Source of the DNA: Treponema sp.
GTDB lineage: Bacteria > Spirochaetota > Spirochaetia > Treponematales > Breznakiellaceae
Length of the DNA stretch: 12,334 nucleotides
Reading direction: 5' to 3'
NCBI GenBank assembly: GCA_031259035.1
Contig: JAIRLZ010000275.1
Span: 1-12,334, forward strand
Of the stretch, positions 6,673-12,334 are shown in pieces. Both the position numbers and the translations under genes were made by a program. A model generated the notes under the pieces. That model did not search any database and was not told the origin of the DNA. It saw only the letters and a list, made by a program, of their open reading frames with translations. Within the stretch, counting starts at the first letter, position 1, and every line of letters starts with the position of its first letter.

Positions 6673-8409
6673 TCATTTCACCAGCTTCAATGTCCCATAG
6701 CCCGAAGTGTCCGTGGCGGATCCGCCGGTCAGATCATTCCACATTGCGACGCTTTGACGCATGCCTTGGGGAGACGCGCCGTTTATCTGAACGTCAAAAC
6801 CGACAAGCGTTCCATTCGCGGGTTTAATAGTCCTCAGGGGTATCCGCATCGCCACGGTGTACGCGGCGCCTGAGACAACGGCCGCCGATTTAAAGCCGCT
6901 CTTTGCTGAAGCGGGATTGAAACTCGCTTCATTGTCGAAATTCACCCTATACTGACCATCGTCTTTCTCAAACGCATTTGTCTTGCCGTTGTTTTCATCA
7001 ATAAAGACTTCAACTGAATCCTGTTCCGCCGGATTTGCGTTGGTTTTGTTCATTACGGCGTTATGCACAGTAACAAGAACGTACAGGTTTTTGTCGTCCC
7101 ACAGGGCTTTCGCGGTTCCCGTCGCCCCCTGCCAAGCCGTAAGATGCTGATTCACGGGAATTTCCGGCGCGCTGTTCCAGAGCGTGTCATTGCCGTCAAG
7201 TTTCGGCGTACCGTAATGGGCTTCGGCTTGTTTCGCCGCGCTTTTTGCGCCGCTTTTCAGATTTTGCGCTATGAACACATCCGGGTTAAGCACTCCGAAG
7301 AACGCGGGCTTCGGTTGAAATTCCGCGTCAAACATGGTCGGAGATCGCTCCGAGCGCCAGCTTGAGGCGTCATTCAGCCCCCACATGGTCACTCTCGCTA
7401 TGGTTTCCGCGTGTTTTTTGAACACGTTAAAAAGCCTCGCGTATACGATGCCCTGGCTTATCCTCTGCGTCTCGGTCAACTCGTAATCCGTTCCAGCCTG
7501 CACGTCAAGTTCCGTAACGCTGACTTCAACGCCGAGCGAACTGAATCGTTCGATGGAAGCCTCCACATTGGACAGGTTGGTTTGAAGGTTGTAATGTCCC
7601 TGCATGCCAACGCCGTCTATAAGCGGCCTGCCGCCTACATCTGGATATTTTTCATTGAGTTCCTTCACCATATTGTAGACGGAGAGCGCTTTATTGCGGT
7701 TGTCCAGGTTGTAGTCGTTGTAGTAGAGCATGGCGTCTGGATCCGCTTCCCGCGCGGCTCTGAACACGATCTCCACATAATCGGGGCCTATTGTTTGATA
7801 CCAGAGGGATTGGCGGAGCGACGCCCGCCAGTCCGCGGGATTTGCCGAATTGTCGTTGATCGCCTCGTTCAAAACATCCCATGATATGACCCTGCCCCTG
7901 AAATGCCCGGCTACGGTTCTCGCGTGGGTTGTGAGATTTTCAATAGCCTCTTCGCGGGATACGCCTTCCTCGTTCATCCATGCCGGAGACTGCTGATGCC
8001 ACGCCAACGTATGCCCGTGCATCTTCATGCCGGCGGCGAGAACGGCGTCCACAATGGCGTCAGCCTGCTCAAATCTGAAATCCCCCTTGTTCGGCTGTAA
8101 GGGCTGCGGCTTCATGGCGTTTTCCGCAGTCGCCGCGTTGTGGTGCGTCGTCAATAGGTATGTTTCATCTTCCGATAGATACTGGCGCGGCATGATGTTT
8201 CCGATGAGAAAATAGTTTTCATAAACGGTTTTAAGCGGCGTGATCCGCAAAGGCGGCGCGCCGGCTTCTTCCATTGAATCTCCAGAGCCAGACGGCATAG
8301 CGATTCCTCCTTGGTGAGTTTGAGATTGCTCTTTAAGACACGCGCCAAAAAGCAAGACACCGCACAAAAACAACAGAATTGTTTTTGAAGTTTTGTCAGG
8401 TTTACCCAT
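6673..8409 (-). CDS. GH10 endo-1,4-beta-xylanase lipoprotein with C-terminal CBM9-like domain
   Basis: A 578-residue secreted enzyme that cleaves internal beta-1,4-xylosidic bonds of xylan. The N-terminus has a basic start, a hydrophobic stretch (11-23) and FGAC with C24 as probable lipidated cysteine, in the relaxed spirochaete style. A GH10 barrel spans about residues 55-385: HGHTLAWHQQSPAW near 128-141, acid/base E182 in WDVLNEA, and nucleophile E300 in VTELDV. From about residue 395 to the end is a CBM9-like beta-sandwich (LDGNDTLW, LWDDKNLYVLVTV, DSVEVFIDENN, GFDVQINGA). The frame's first ATG is 8415, but TCCTC at 8416-8420 (GAGGA on the coding strand) is ideally 6 nt before ATG 8409, which is chosen. 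It converges on the amidohydrolase gene. Its surface products, xylo-oligomers, fit with a locus that handles sugar acids, but that link is inferred. Confidence 0.95.
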   Translation of the reverse strand: MGKPDKTSKTILLFLCGVLLFGACLKEQSQTHQGGIAMPSGSGDSMEEAGAPPLRITPLKTVYENYFLIGNIMPRQYLSEDETYLLTTHHNAATAENAMKPQPLQPNKGDFRFEQADAIVDAVLAAGMKMHGHTLAWHQQSPAWMNEEGVSREEAIENLTTHARTVAGHFRGRVISWDVLNEAINDNSANPADWRASLRQSLWYQTIGPDYVEIVFRAAREADPDAMLYYNDYNLDNRNKALSVYNMVKELNEKYPDVGGRPLIDGVGMQGHYNLQTNLSNVEASIERFSSLGVEVSVTELDVQAGTDYELTETQRISQGIVYARLFNVFKKHAETIARVTMWGLNDASSWRSERSPTMFDAEFQPKPAFFGVLNPDVFIAQNLKSGAKSAAKQAEAHYGTPKLDGNDTLWNSAPEIPVNQHLTAWQGATGTAKALWDDKNLYVLVTVHNAVMNKTNANPAEQDSVEVFIDENNGKTNAFEKDDGQYRVNFDNEASFNPASAKSGFKSAAVVSGAAYTVAMRIPLRTIKPANGTLVGFDVQINGASPQGMRQSVAMWNDLTGGSATDTSGYGTLKLVK

Positions 8410-8421
8410 AGTCATTCCTCA

Positions 8422-8460
8422 GAGCATTTCACAAAACTCGGTTAGTTTTGTGAAATGCTC
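8422..8460. repeat. Hairpin next to the xylanase ribosome binding site
   Basis: GAGCATTTCACAAAAC (8422-8437) and GTTTTGTGAAATGCTC (8445-8460) are exact 16-bp arms around TCGGTTA. The core CAAAACTCGGTTAGTTTTG (8432-8450) recurs exactly at 9205-9223. On the minus strand the stem ends one base before the xylanase Shine-Dalgarno sequence. Confidence 0.8.
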
Positions 8461-8462
8461 TT

Positions 8463-8490
8463 GAAAAAGCGGTCTGAAGTCCGCTTTTTC
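8463..8490. terminator. Terminator-like hairpin in the xylanase leader
   Basis: GAAAAAGCGG (8463-8472) and CCGCTTTTTC (8481-8490) are exact arms around an 8-nt loop. The GC core flanked by A5/T5 is symmetrical and would look terminator-like on either strand. It lies inside the predicted leader of the xylanase transcript, so partial termination (attenuation) is possible. Confidence 0.5.
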
Positions 8491-8505
8491 GTATAAATTT
8501 AAGGC

Positions 8506-8595
8506 GGCTTTCCCCAAAACTGTCGCTCCGCGCGTTTTGGGAAAGGCTCTCATGCGAGCCAGTTTCAAGACGCGGGGGTTTGAAACAGCCGCATG
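8506..8595. repeat. Two further hairpin elements in the xylanase leader
   Basis: GGCTTTCCCCAAAAC (8506-8520) pairs with GTTTTGGGAAAGGCTC (8534-8549) with one bulged base. CATGCG...GTTTCAA (8551-8568) pairs with TTGAAAC...CGCATG (8580-8595) across a small internal loop. The first has the same arms as the 1321-1398 element, the second the same core as 4766-4813. Confidence 0.6.
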
Positions 8596-8600
8596 TTTTT

Positions 8601-8628
8601 ATTATATTTGAACTCATATGTCTGTCTA
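8601..8628 (-). promoter_or_regulatory. Promoter of the xylanase gene
   Basis: On the minus strand TAGACA (8628-8623), a 16-bp spacer and TATAAT (8606-8601) form a strong promoter. Transcription would begin near 8594, giving a leader of about 185 nt before ATG 8409 that contains the four hairpins between 8422 and 8595. Confidence 0.55.
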
Positions 8629-8673
8629 TAGGGAAAATTTCTTTTGATTTTTTTTATATTGTGATTTTTACAC

Positions 8674-8703
8674 TTGACAGCGCATACAATTTCATAGCAT
8701 AAT
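8674..8703 (+). promoter_or_regulatory. Promoter of rnhA
   Basis: TTGACA (8674-8679), an 18-bp spacer and CATAAT (8698-8703). The start of transcription would be about 8710, only 3-4 nt before the ATG, and no purine-rich ribosome binding site lies upstream of it. Confidence 0.55.
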
Positions 8704-8713
8704 TATTATAATT

Positions 8714-9190
8714 ATGAAAATAGCTATTTACACAGACGGCGGCTGCCATGGAAACCCTGGCCCCGGCGGTTGGGCCTACGTAATCGTGGGCAATAGAAAA
8801 ATTCTCGCCGAAAAATGGGGCGCGGATGTGTATACCACCAATAACCGTATGGAATTGGCGGCGGTGGCAAACGCTTTGGAAGCCATGCCGGAAGTGTTGA
8901 GCGCCTTAAGCAAACGCTCGCATGAAATCTCGGTGTATACGGACTCTCAATACGTGCAGAAGGGCATCAGCGAATGGATTTTCCTGTGGAAAAAGAACGG
9001 CTGGCGCACTTCGGAAAAGAAACCTGTGAAAAATCAGGATCTATGGCAAAAATTAGACGCGCTCGCCGCATCGGTAAGCTCGCTTCCCATAAAATGGAAA
9101 TGGGTGAAAGGACACGCGGGGAACACCTACAATGAAATCTGCGATAAAATGACGCAGGACGCCATTGAGAGCGTCAAAAATTCGCGTTAA
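8714..9190 (+). CDS. rnhA: Ribonuclease HI
   Basis: A 158-residue RNase HI that cuts the RNA strand of RNA-DNA hybrids (R-loops, primers) in the cytoplasm. The four acidic catalytic residues are visible: D8 in YTDGGCHGNPGPGGWA, E47 in NRMELAAV, D77 in VYTDSQYVQKGI and D144 in NEICDKM, plus H134 in KGHAGN. The basic protrusion typical of bacterial enzymes is present (WKKNGWRTSEKKPVKNQDLW, 92-111). Length is normal for the family. Its ATG lies directly after a promoter with no room for a ribosome binding site, suggesting leaderless translation. It diverges from the xylanase gene and is unrelated in function to its neighbours. Confidence 0.97.
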   Translation: MKIAIYTDGGCHGNPGPGGWAYVIVGNRKILAEKWGADVYTTNNRMELAAVANALEAMPEVLSALSKRSHEISVYTDSQYVQKGISEWIFLWKKNGWRTSEKKPVKNQDLWQKLDALAASVSSLPIKWKWVKGHAGNTYNEICDKMTQDAIESVKNSR

Positions 9191-9194
9191 AAAT

Positions 9195-9233
9195 GAGGCT
9201 TTCCCAAAACTCGGTTAGTTTTGAGAAAAGCTC
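9195..9233 (+). terminator. Hairpin element after rnhA
   Basis: GAGGCTTTCCCAAAACT (9195-9211) pairs with AGTTTTGAGAAAAGCTC (9217-9233) with two mismatches. It is followed by AAATTTATT and may terminate rnhA. The core CAAAACTCGGTTAGTTTTG is identical to that at 8432-8450, while the outer stem follows the 1321-1398 type. Confidence 0.55.
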
Positions 9234-9252
9234 AAATTTATTCAAATTTCTC

Positions 9253-9281
9253 TTGTCTTTTTGGTGAATATTGAGTATCCT
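9253..9281 (+). promoter_or_regulatory. Promoter of the tandem TetR gene
   Basis: TTGTCT (9253-9258), a 17-bp spacer and TATCCT (9276-9281). Transcription would begin near 9288, inside the adjacent palindrome. Confidence 0.45.
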
Positions 9282-9284
9282 CTA

Positions 9285-9306
9285 AGTTAACGACTGTTCG
9301 TTAACT
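9285..9306. promoter_or_regulatory. TetR-type palindromic operator
   Basis: AGTTAACGA (9285-9293) and TCGTTAACT (9298-9306) are perfect 9-bp arms around CTGT, a 22-bp palindrome of the size typical for TetR-family operators. It covers the predicted start of transcription and ends 3 nt before the ATG of the TetR-type gene, so autorepression is likely. No second copy was found upstream of the tolC-type gene. Confidence 0.7.
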
Positions 9307-9309
9307 TCT

Positions 9310-10542
9310 ATGACACGGGAAGATATTATCACGACCGCCTTTCAGGTTTGGGGGCGGCAATTGTACCAATCCACCAGTCTCACCGCCATTGCGGATGCGC
9401 TCAATGTCAGCAAACCCGCGTTGTACCGTCATTTCAAAAACAAAAACGATTTGCTTGACGCCATGCACCGGTACTTTCTTGACGCTTACGCGGCTTTCCT
9501 CAAGCCTTTTTACGATACGGCTGTTACGAAACAAAAAAATGAAGGCGTCCTTATGATAATACGGACAATGACAACGTTTTACGCGCGGAACGAGGATTTT
9601 TCCATCTTTTTCTTGATTCAGATTTATGGGAACAGCGCGATGAAGACCATGGGGCGGCAGCTTCAGGAGCGCGGCGTTGATCTGGCGCGTTGCTATACAA
9701 ATCATTGGCAGACGGACAGGTTTGTCGTCGCCACTTTGACTTTTATCCTCGCCTATTTTCATAAACACCGGCCGCTGGCGGAAGGCGGGAAAAAACCGGT
9801 CGCCGATGAGGACATAGAAAAACTAACCGATTTTACGGCGGAAATAGTTCTGTACGGACTGCGCTTCGAAAAGGCGAAGATAGAAGCGCTTGATTATGAA
9901 GGCATTGAAAAGAAAGCCAAGTCCGTACCGGTCGCGGACGAAAAAAACCATCTTTTGAAAGCTATAGGCTCGGCGGTTGCGAAATCGGGTCCGTGGAGAG
10001 TCTCCATAAAAGAAATAGCGCAAAAATCCGGCTTGTCAAAAAGTTCCCTGTACTGCCACTTTGAAAACAAGCGGGACATGATCATCAAATTTTTTGTGAG
10101 CGAATTTGAGCGGCTTATCGCGTTTGCGGAAGAAGGGAAACGTTTGTCTGAAAAACCCGAAGAGCAGTTGTATCTTATAATGAATGGCATTGCAAACTAC
10201 CTTCTTTCGGCGCCGGACATTTTGACCGCCCTGGATTGGCTTAAAACGAGAAGGGCGATCTCTCCGGCAGGCAAACAAAACACGGGTGTCGGGGGGGGGG
10301 GGGGGTGCGCCGCTCATGGCGCAGACTCCAGCTTGCTCCATTTCTCCGTCCTTTTTGCGGATGTAATTCCCCGGAACGAGTATTCCGCGTTGACGTATCA
10401 TCTGATACTTTTTCTTATTATCAATACGCTTATGGGTCGAAAAGAACAAATGGAAGTTTCAAGCCAAGATGACAGTAACCTCCGTTCATTGTATAGGTTT
10501 GTTACTTTAGGAATTGATGGAAGTCGCGCGTATGCGGGCTAA
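9310..10542 (+). CDS. Tandem (double) TetR family transcriptional regulator
   Basis: A 410-residue regulator, about twice the usual TetR length, with two TetR-type DNA-binding domains in one chain. Unit 1 has SLTAIADALNVSKPALYRHF at 23-42 followed by KNKNDLL. Unit 2 has SIKEIAQKSGLSKSSLYCHF at 232-251 followed by ENKRDMI. Each is followed by a helical presumed ligand/dimer region, with a charged linker near 195-213. A run of 15 G encodes G328-G332 in the second effector region; loss of one G would stop at 10364-10366, gain of one at 10470-10472. An in-frame TAA at 9283 makes ATG 9310 the only conventional start, yet no ribosome binding site is visible. It precedes a TolC-family gene, so it probably controls efflux. 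The ligand is unknown. Confidence 0.9.
   Translation: MTREDIITTAFQVWGRQLYQSTSLTAIADALNVSKPALYRHFKNKNDLLDAMHRYFLDAYAAFLKPFYDTAVTKQKNEGVLMIIRTMTTFYARNEDFSIFFLIQIYGNSAMKTMGRQLQERGVDLARCYTNHWQTDRFVVATLTFILAYFHKHRPLAEGGKKPVADEDIEKLTDFTAEIVLYGLRFEKAKIEALDYEGIEKKAKSVPVADEKNHLLKAIGSAVAKSGPWRVSIKEIAQKSGLSKSSLYCHFENKRDMIIKFFVSEFERLIAFAEEGKRLSEKPEEQLYLIMNGIANYLLSAPDILTALDWLKTRRAISPAGKQNTGVGGGGGCAAHGADSSLLHFSVLFADVIPRNEYSALTYHLILFLIINTLMGRKEQMEVSSQDDSNLRSLYRFVTLGIDGSRAYAG
10291..10305 (+). repeat. In-frame poly-G tract (15 G) within the TetR gene
   Basis: Fifteen consecutive G form exactly five glycine codons (residues 328-332). At this length the downstream frame is open and the product looks natural (helical, hydrophobic C-terminus). 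Changes not divisible by three would truncate the protein after both DNA-binding domains. Confidence 0.9.
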
Positions 10543-10551
10543 GGGCGCATG

Positions 10552-10563
10552 AAACGTACGTTT
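10552..10563. promoter_or_regulatory. 12-bp perfect palindrome after the TetR gene
   Basis: AAACGTACGTTT lies 9 bp after the TetR-type stop codon and is followed by further T residues. It may be a protein-binding site or a weak terminator stem; the stem is short for the latter. Confidence 0.3.
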
Positions 10564-10588
10564 TTGCCGTCCTGCATTTACATGTGGG

Positions 10589-10648
10589 AACCTCTAAAAA
10601 CGCGAACCTTCGGTTAGCGAACCTTCGGTTCGACAGTTTTTAGAGGTT
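10589..10648. repeat. Hairpin with tandem 15-bp repeat in its loop
   Basis: AACCTCTAAAAAC (10589-10601) and GTTTTTAGAGGTT (10636-10648) are exact 13-bp arms. The 34-nt loop contains GCGAACCTTCGGTT twice (10602-10615 and 10617-10630); the second copy can itself fold as CGAACC-TTC-GGTTCG. Confidence 0.75.
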
Positions 10649-10660
10649 TTCTTACCCTAT

Positions 10661-10715
10661 GGAGAAAATTGTTTTTGCGTAATTCATTACAAATAAAGAA
10701 TTGGCAATTTTCTCC
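10661..10715. repeat. Inverted-repeat unit, copy 2 (MITE-like)
   Basis: GGAGAAAATTG (10661-10671) and CAATTTTCTCC (10705-10715) are the same 11-bp terminal repeats as copy 1 at 1109-1165, around a 33-nt interior. The right-hand 23 bases are identical between copies while the left interior is unrelated. Confidence 0.8.
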
Positions 10716-10717
10716 GA

Positions 10718-10757
10718 GGAACCTCTGGAAACTCAACCGGAGTTTCCAGAGGTTTCC
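10718..10757. repeat. Hairpin element before the tolC-type gene
   Basis: CCTCTGGAAACT (10722-10733) and AGTTTCCAGAGG (10741-10752) pair exactly around CAACCGG. The stem extends outward as GGAA / TTTCC with one bulge. Confidence 0.75.
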
Positions 10758-10829
10758 ATGTGTAAATGCGATTTTATGCGAATTTGCGGTTCGGCATAGG
10801 TGCGTTCCGCAAAGAAAAAGGAATCGTCT

Positions 10830-12326
10830 ATGAAAAGATGGAGAAGGGAGGGCGTAAGTGTGCGCTTGTCGCTCTTGTTACAACTGGCGTTTTTGCAAAC
10901 GGCGTTTTTACAAACGGCGTTTGTTTTTGGACAGGAAGATTCGCCTGCTCCAGGCGCGTCCCCGGCTGCCGCGCAGACGAGACAAATCTCGCTGGAAGAG
11001 GCGGCGGCTTTGGCGGTCAAAAACAACCTGAGCCTGCAATCTTCCACGGTGAATCTGGACGCTAAGAAGCGGAAGCGGGACACCTCGTGGAACGTGTTTA
11101 TCCCCAGCGTAGATCTGCGCGGAACCCTAGGCCGGCAGAATATCGGGACAACGGCAAGCGGTTTCGTTCCTTCCGGGTACTTTACCACGGGACAAAATCA
11201 AGCTGGACAGGAAGGTCTGGTTCTCGGCGTCGCGCCGTATTCCAGGGAAGTCGACCCCATGTGGCTCATTCAGGGCAACCTGTCGCTGTCCCTCCAACTG
11301 AATGTTTCGGCGTTTGAAGGCATGGAAAACACCAAGCTGGATTATGAGAGCGGGCTTCTCAGCTACGCGAAAGCGAAAGCGCAGTTGGAGCGGGATGTAC
11401 GGAAGGCGTATTACAACATACTCCTTTTGCGGGAAAACATCAAAGTCAAAAAAGAAAGCTACGCCGCGGCGGAACGGCAGGAAGCTACGGCGCGGGCGAA
11501 TTACCGCGCCGGGCTTGCGCCGGAACTGAGCCTTTTGCAGGCGCAGGTCGCCAAAGAAAACTTAAAGCCGGAAATCGACGAGCTTGAAAACAATTACAAG
11601 ATGCTGCTTGCGAATTTCGCCATGTATTTGGGGATGCCCTATGACACCGCATTTGAACTTGAGCCGTTGGACATATCGGTTGATTTTCTTGACATGGATA
11701 TAAAAAATCTCATTAATCAAGCGGCGAACAACAAACCGGACATATTGGAAATCAAACAGCAGATACGGTTGCTGGAAAGCGCGCGTAGACAAACATTTTA
11801 CCAAATATACACGCCGACGCTTTCCTTGTCGTGGAACATGGATCCAATGTGGCGCGGCGATCTTTTCAACAACCCCACATTCGAGTCGAACATTTGGAAA
11901 ACCCAGTCTTCCGGCATGTTCAGCTTTACCCTCGCGTTCCGTCTAAACGGCTTTCTTCCCTGGGGAACCGAAAGGCAAGGGTTGAGAGACCTTGACAACG
12001 GCGTCAAAACCGCCAATATAGGGCTTGCCCAAGCTGTACAAGGCGTTGAAATGGAAGTATACAACATTGTCCTCTCGCTGCAAAAAGCGCAGGCCTCTAT
12101 TGAAGCCCTGCAAAGGACCGTGGACTTGGCGGAACGCTCGTACCGCGCGACGGAACAGGCGTATGGCGCCGGCCTGCAAAGCCTTTTAGATGTACAGAAC
12201 GGGAGGGATCAACTTAATCAGGCGCGTTTGGGACTGTTAGCCCAGCATTATACGTATATTCTGGGACTTATCGATCTTGAGTATGCCACAGGGGTTCCAT
12301 TTGGGACGCTCACGGGCAATGGATGA
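10830..12326 (+). CDS. TolC family outer-membrane efflux protein
   Basis: A 498-residue outer-membrane channel of the OEP/TolC family, the exit duct of RND, MFS or ABC efflux systems and type I secretion. A signal peptide with basic start and hydrophobic core spans about residues 1-32, with cleavage plausible at VFG-Q. Two homologous halves are visible as long helices, the first around AYYNILLLRENIKVKKESYA and the second around VYNIVLSLQKAQASIEALQR, each followed by an A(N/Q)(Y/A)xAGL motif and an L(L/Q)-(A/N) helix. AAAGGA at 10817-10822 lies 7 nt before ATG 10830, so this start is preferred to the upstream GTG at 10800. It follows the tandem TetR gene by 287 bp. GAGGGG (12325-12330) after the stop may be the ribosome binding site of the next gene, beyond the window. 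Confidence 0.92.
   Translation: MKRWRREGVSVRLSLLLQLAFLQTAFLQTAFVFGQEDSPAPGASPAAAQTRQISLEEAAALAVKNNLSLQSSTVNLDAKKRKRDTSWNVFIPSVDLRGTLGRQNIGTTASGFVPSGYFTTGQNQAGQEGLVLGVAPYSREVDPMWLIQGNLSLSLQLNVSAFEGMENTKLDYESGLLSYAKAKAQLERDVRKAYYNILLLRENIKVKKESYAAAERQEATARANYRAGLAPELSLLQAQVAKENLKPEIDELENNYKMLLANFAMYLGMPYDTAFELEPLDISVDFLDMDIKNLINQAANNKPDILEIKQQIRLLESARRQTFYQIYTPTLSLSWNMDPMWRGDLFNNPTFESNIWKTQSSGMFSFTLAFRLNGFLPWGTERQGLRDLDNGVKTANIGLAQAVQGVEMEVYNIVLSLQKAQASIEALQRTVDLAERSYRATEQAYGAGLQSLLDVQNGRDQLNQARLGLLAQHYTYILGLIDLEYATGVPFGTLTGNG
10885..10929 (+). repeat. 15-bp tandem repeat inside the signal peptide
   Basis: GGCGTTTTTGCAAA and GGCGTTTTTACAAA recur with 15-bp period (10885-10899, 10900-10914), followed by a partial third copy to 10929. 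They encode the repeated LAFLQ-TAFLQ-TAFVF stretch of the hydrophobic core, so copy number changes would keep the frame and alter signal-peptide length by five residues. Confidence 0.75.
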
Positions 12327-12334
12327 GGGGTGGT

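Larger units (their letters stand above)
10574..10769. repeat. 196-bp compound palindromic element
   Basis: The outer ends (10574-10594 and 10749-10769) are imperfect 21-bp inverted repeats, matching at 18 of 21 positions. Inside lie, in order, hairpin 10589-10648, the inverted-repeat unit 10661-10715 and hairpin 10718-10757. It fills most of the gap between the TetR-type and TolC-type genes and holds no plausible gene. It could be a small non-autonomous mobile element or a structured leader of the tolC-type transcript. Confidence 0.65.

Noticed and set aside
8410..8415. First ATG (8415) of the xylanase frame
   Set aside because: The Shine-Dalgarno sequence at 8416-8420 would directly abut it, while it is 6 nt from ATG 8409.
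10589..10648. CRISPR-like reading of the GCGAACCTTCGGTT direct repeat
   Set aside because: There are only two copies with a single-base separation inside a hairpin loop; no spacers or cas genes are present.
10800..10829. GTG start at 10800 for the TolC-family protein
   Set aside because: ATG 10830 has a well-spaced AAAGGA and gives a normal signal peptide; the longer form would place charged residues ahead of it.
12319..12334. ATG at 12319 as the start of an overlapping next gene
   Set aside because: No ribosome binding site precedes it and only five codons are visible; GAGGGG at 12325-12330 suggests a start beyond the window instead.

Overview
The window reads as chromosomal DNA of a host-associated or gut anaerobe, most likely a spirochaete of the Treponema type. 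The pointers are a mid-range GC content, a relaxed spirochaete-style lipobox on a secreted xylanase, long poly-G tracts, and short hairpin repeats in most intergenic gaps. This is an inference from style; no rRNA or other marker gene is present.

Left region (1-4760), sugar-acid locus: a GntR/FCD-family regulator (269-1000), a repeat-filled 544-bp gap, an IlvD/Edd-family dehydratase (1545-3263) behind a near-consensus promoter whose -10 box lies inside a palindromic operator, and a GntP-family permease (3383-4759). Regulator, dehydratase and GntP permease together resemble the E. coli yjhF/yjhG arrangement. They suggest uptake and dehydration of an aldonic acid such as xylonate or gluconate. 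No aldolase or kinase is present.

Middle region (4760-8710): hairpins including a 28-bp perfect palindrome/terminator, a YtcJ-like amidohydrolase (4933-6624), and a convergent GH10 xylanase lipoprotein with a C-terminal CBM9-like domain (8409-6673, minus strand). The xylanase gene has a roughly 185-nt leader holding four consecutive hairpins. It adds xylan breakdown to the locus.

Right region (8674-12334): RNase HI (rnhA, 8714-9190), a 410-aa regulator made of two TetR units fused in tandem (9310-10542), and a TolC-family outer-membrane efflux protein (10830-12326). The tandem TetR gene has a 22-bp palindromic operator at its start and a 15-G tract inside its coding sequence. A 196-bp compound palindromic element separates it from the tolC-type gene. 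The right end probably continues into further efflux genes.

The least ordinary features are the tandem TetR with an in-frame poly-G tract (a candidate phase-variable efflux regulator), a family of hairpin elements whose stems differ between copies but stay paired, and a hairpin / inverted-repeat unit / hairpin module found in the same order at 1036-1218 and 10589-10757.
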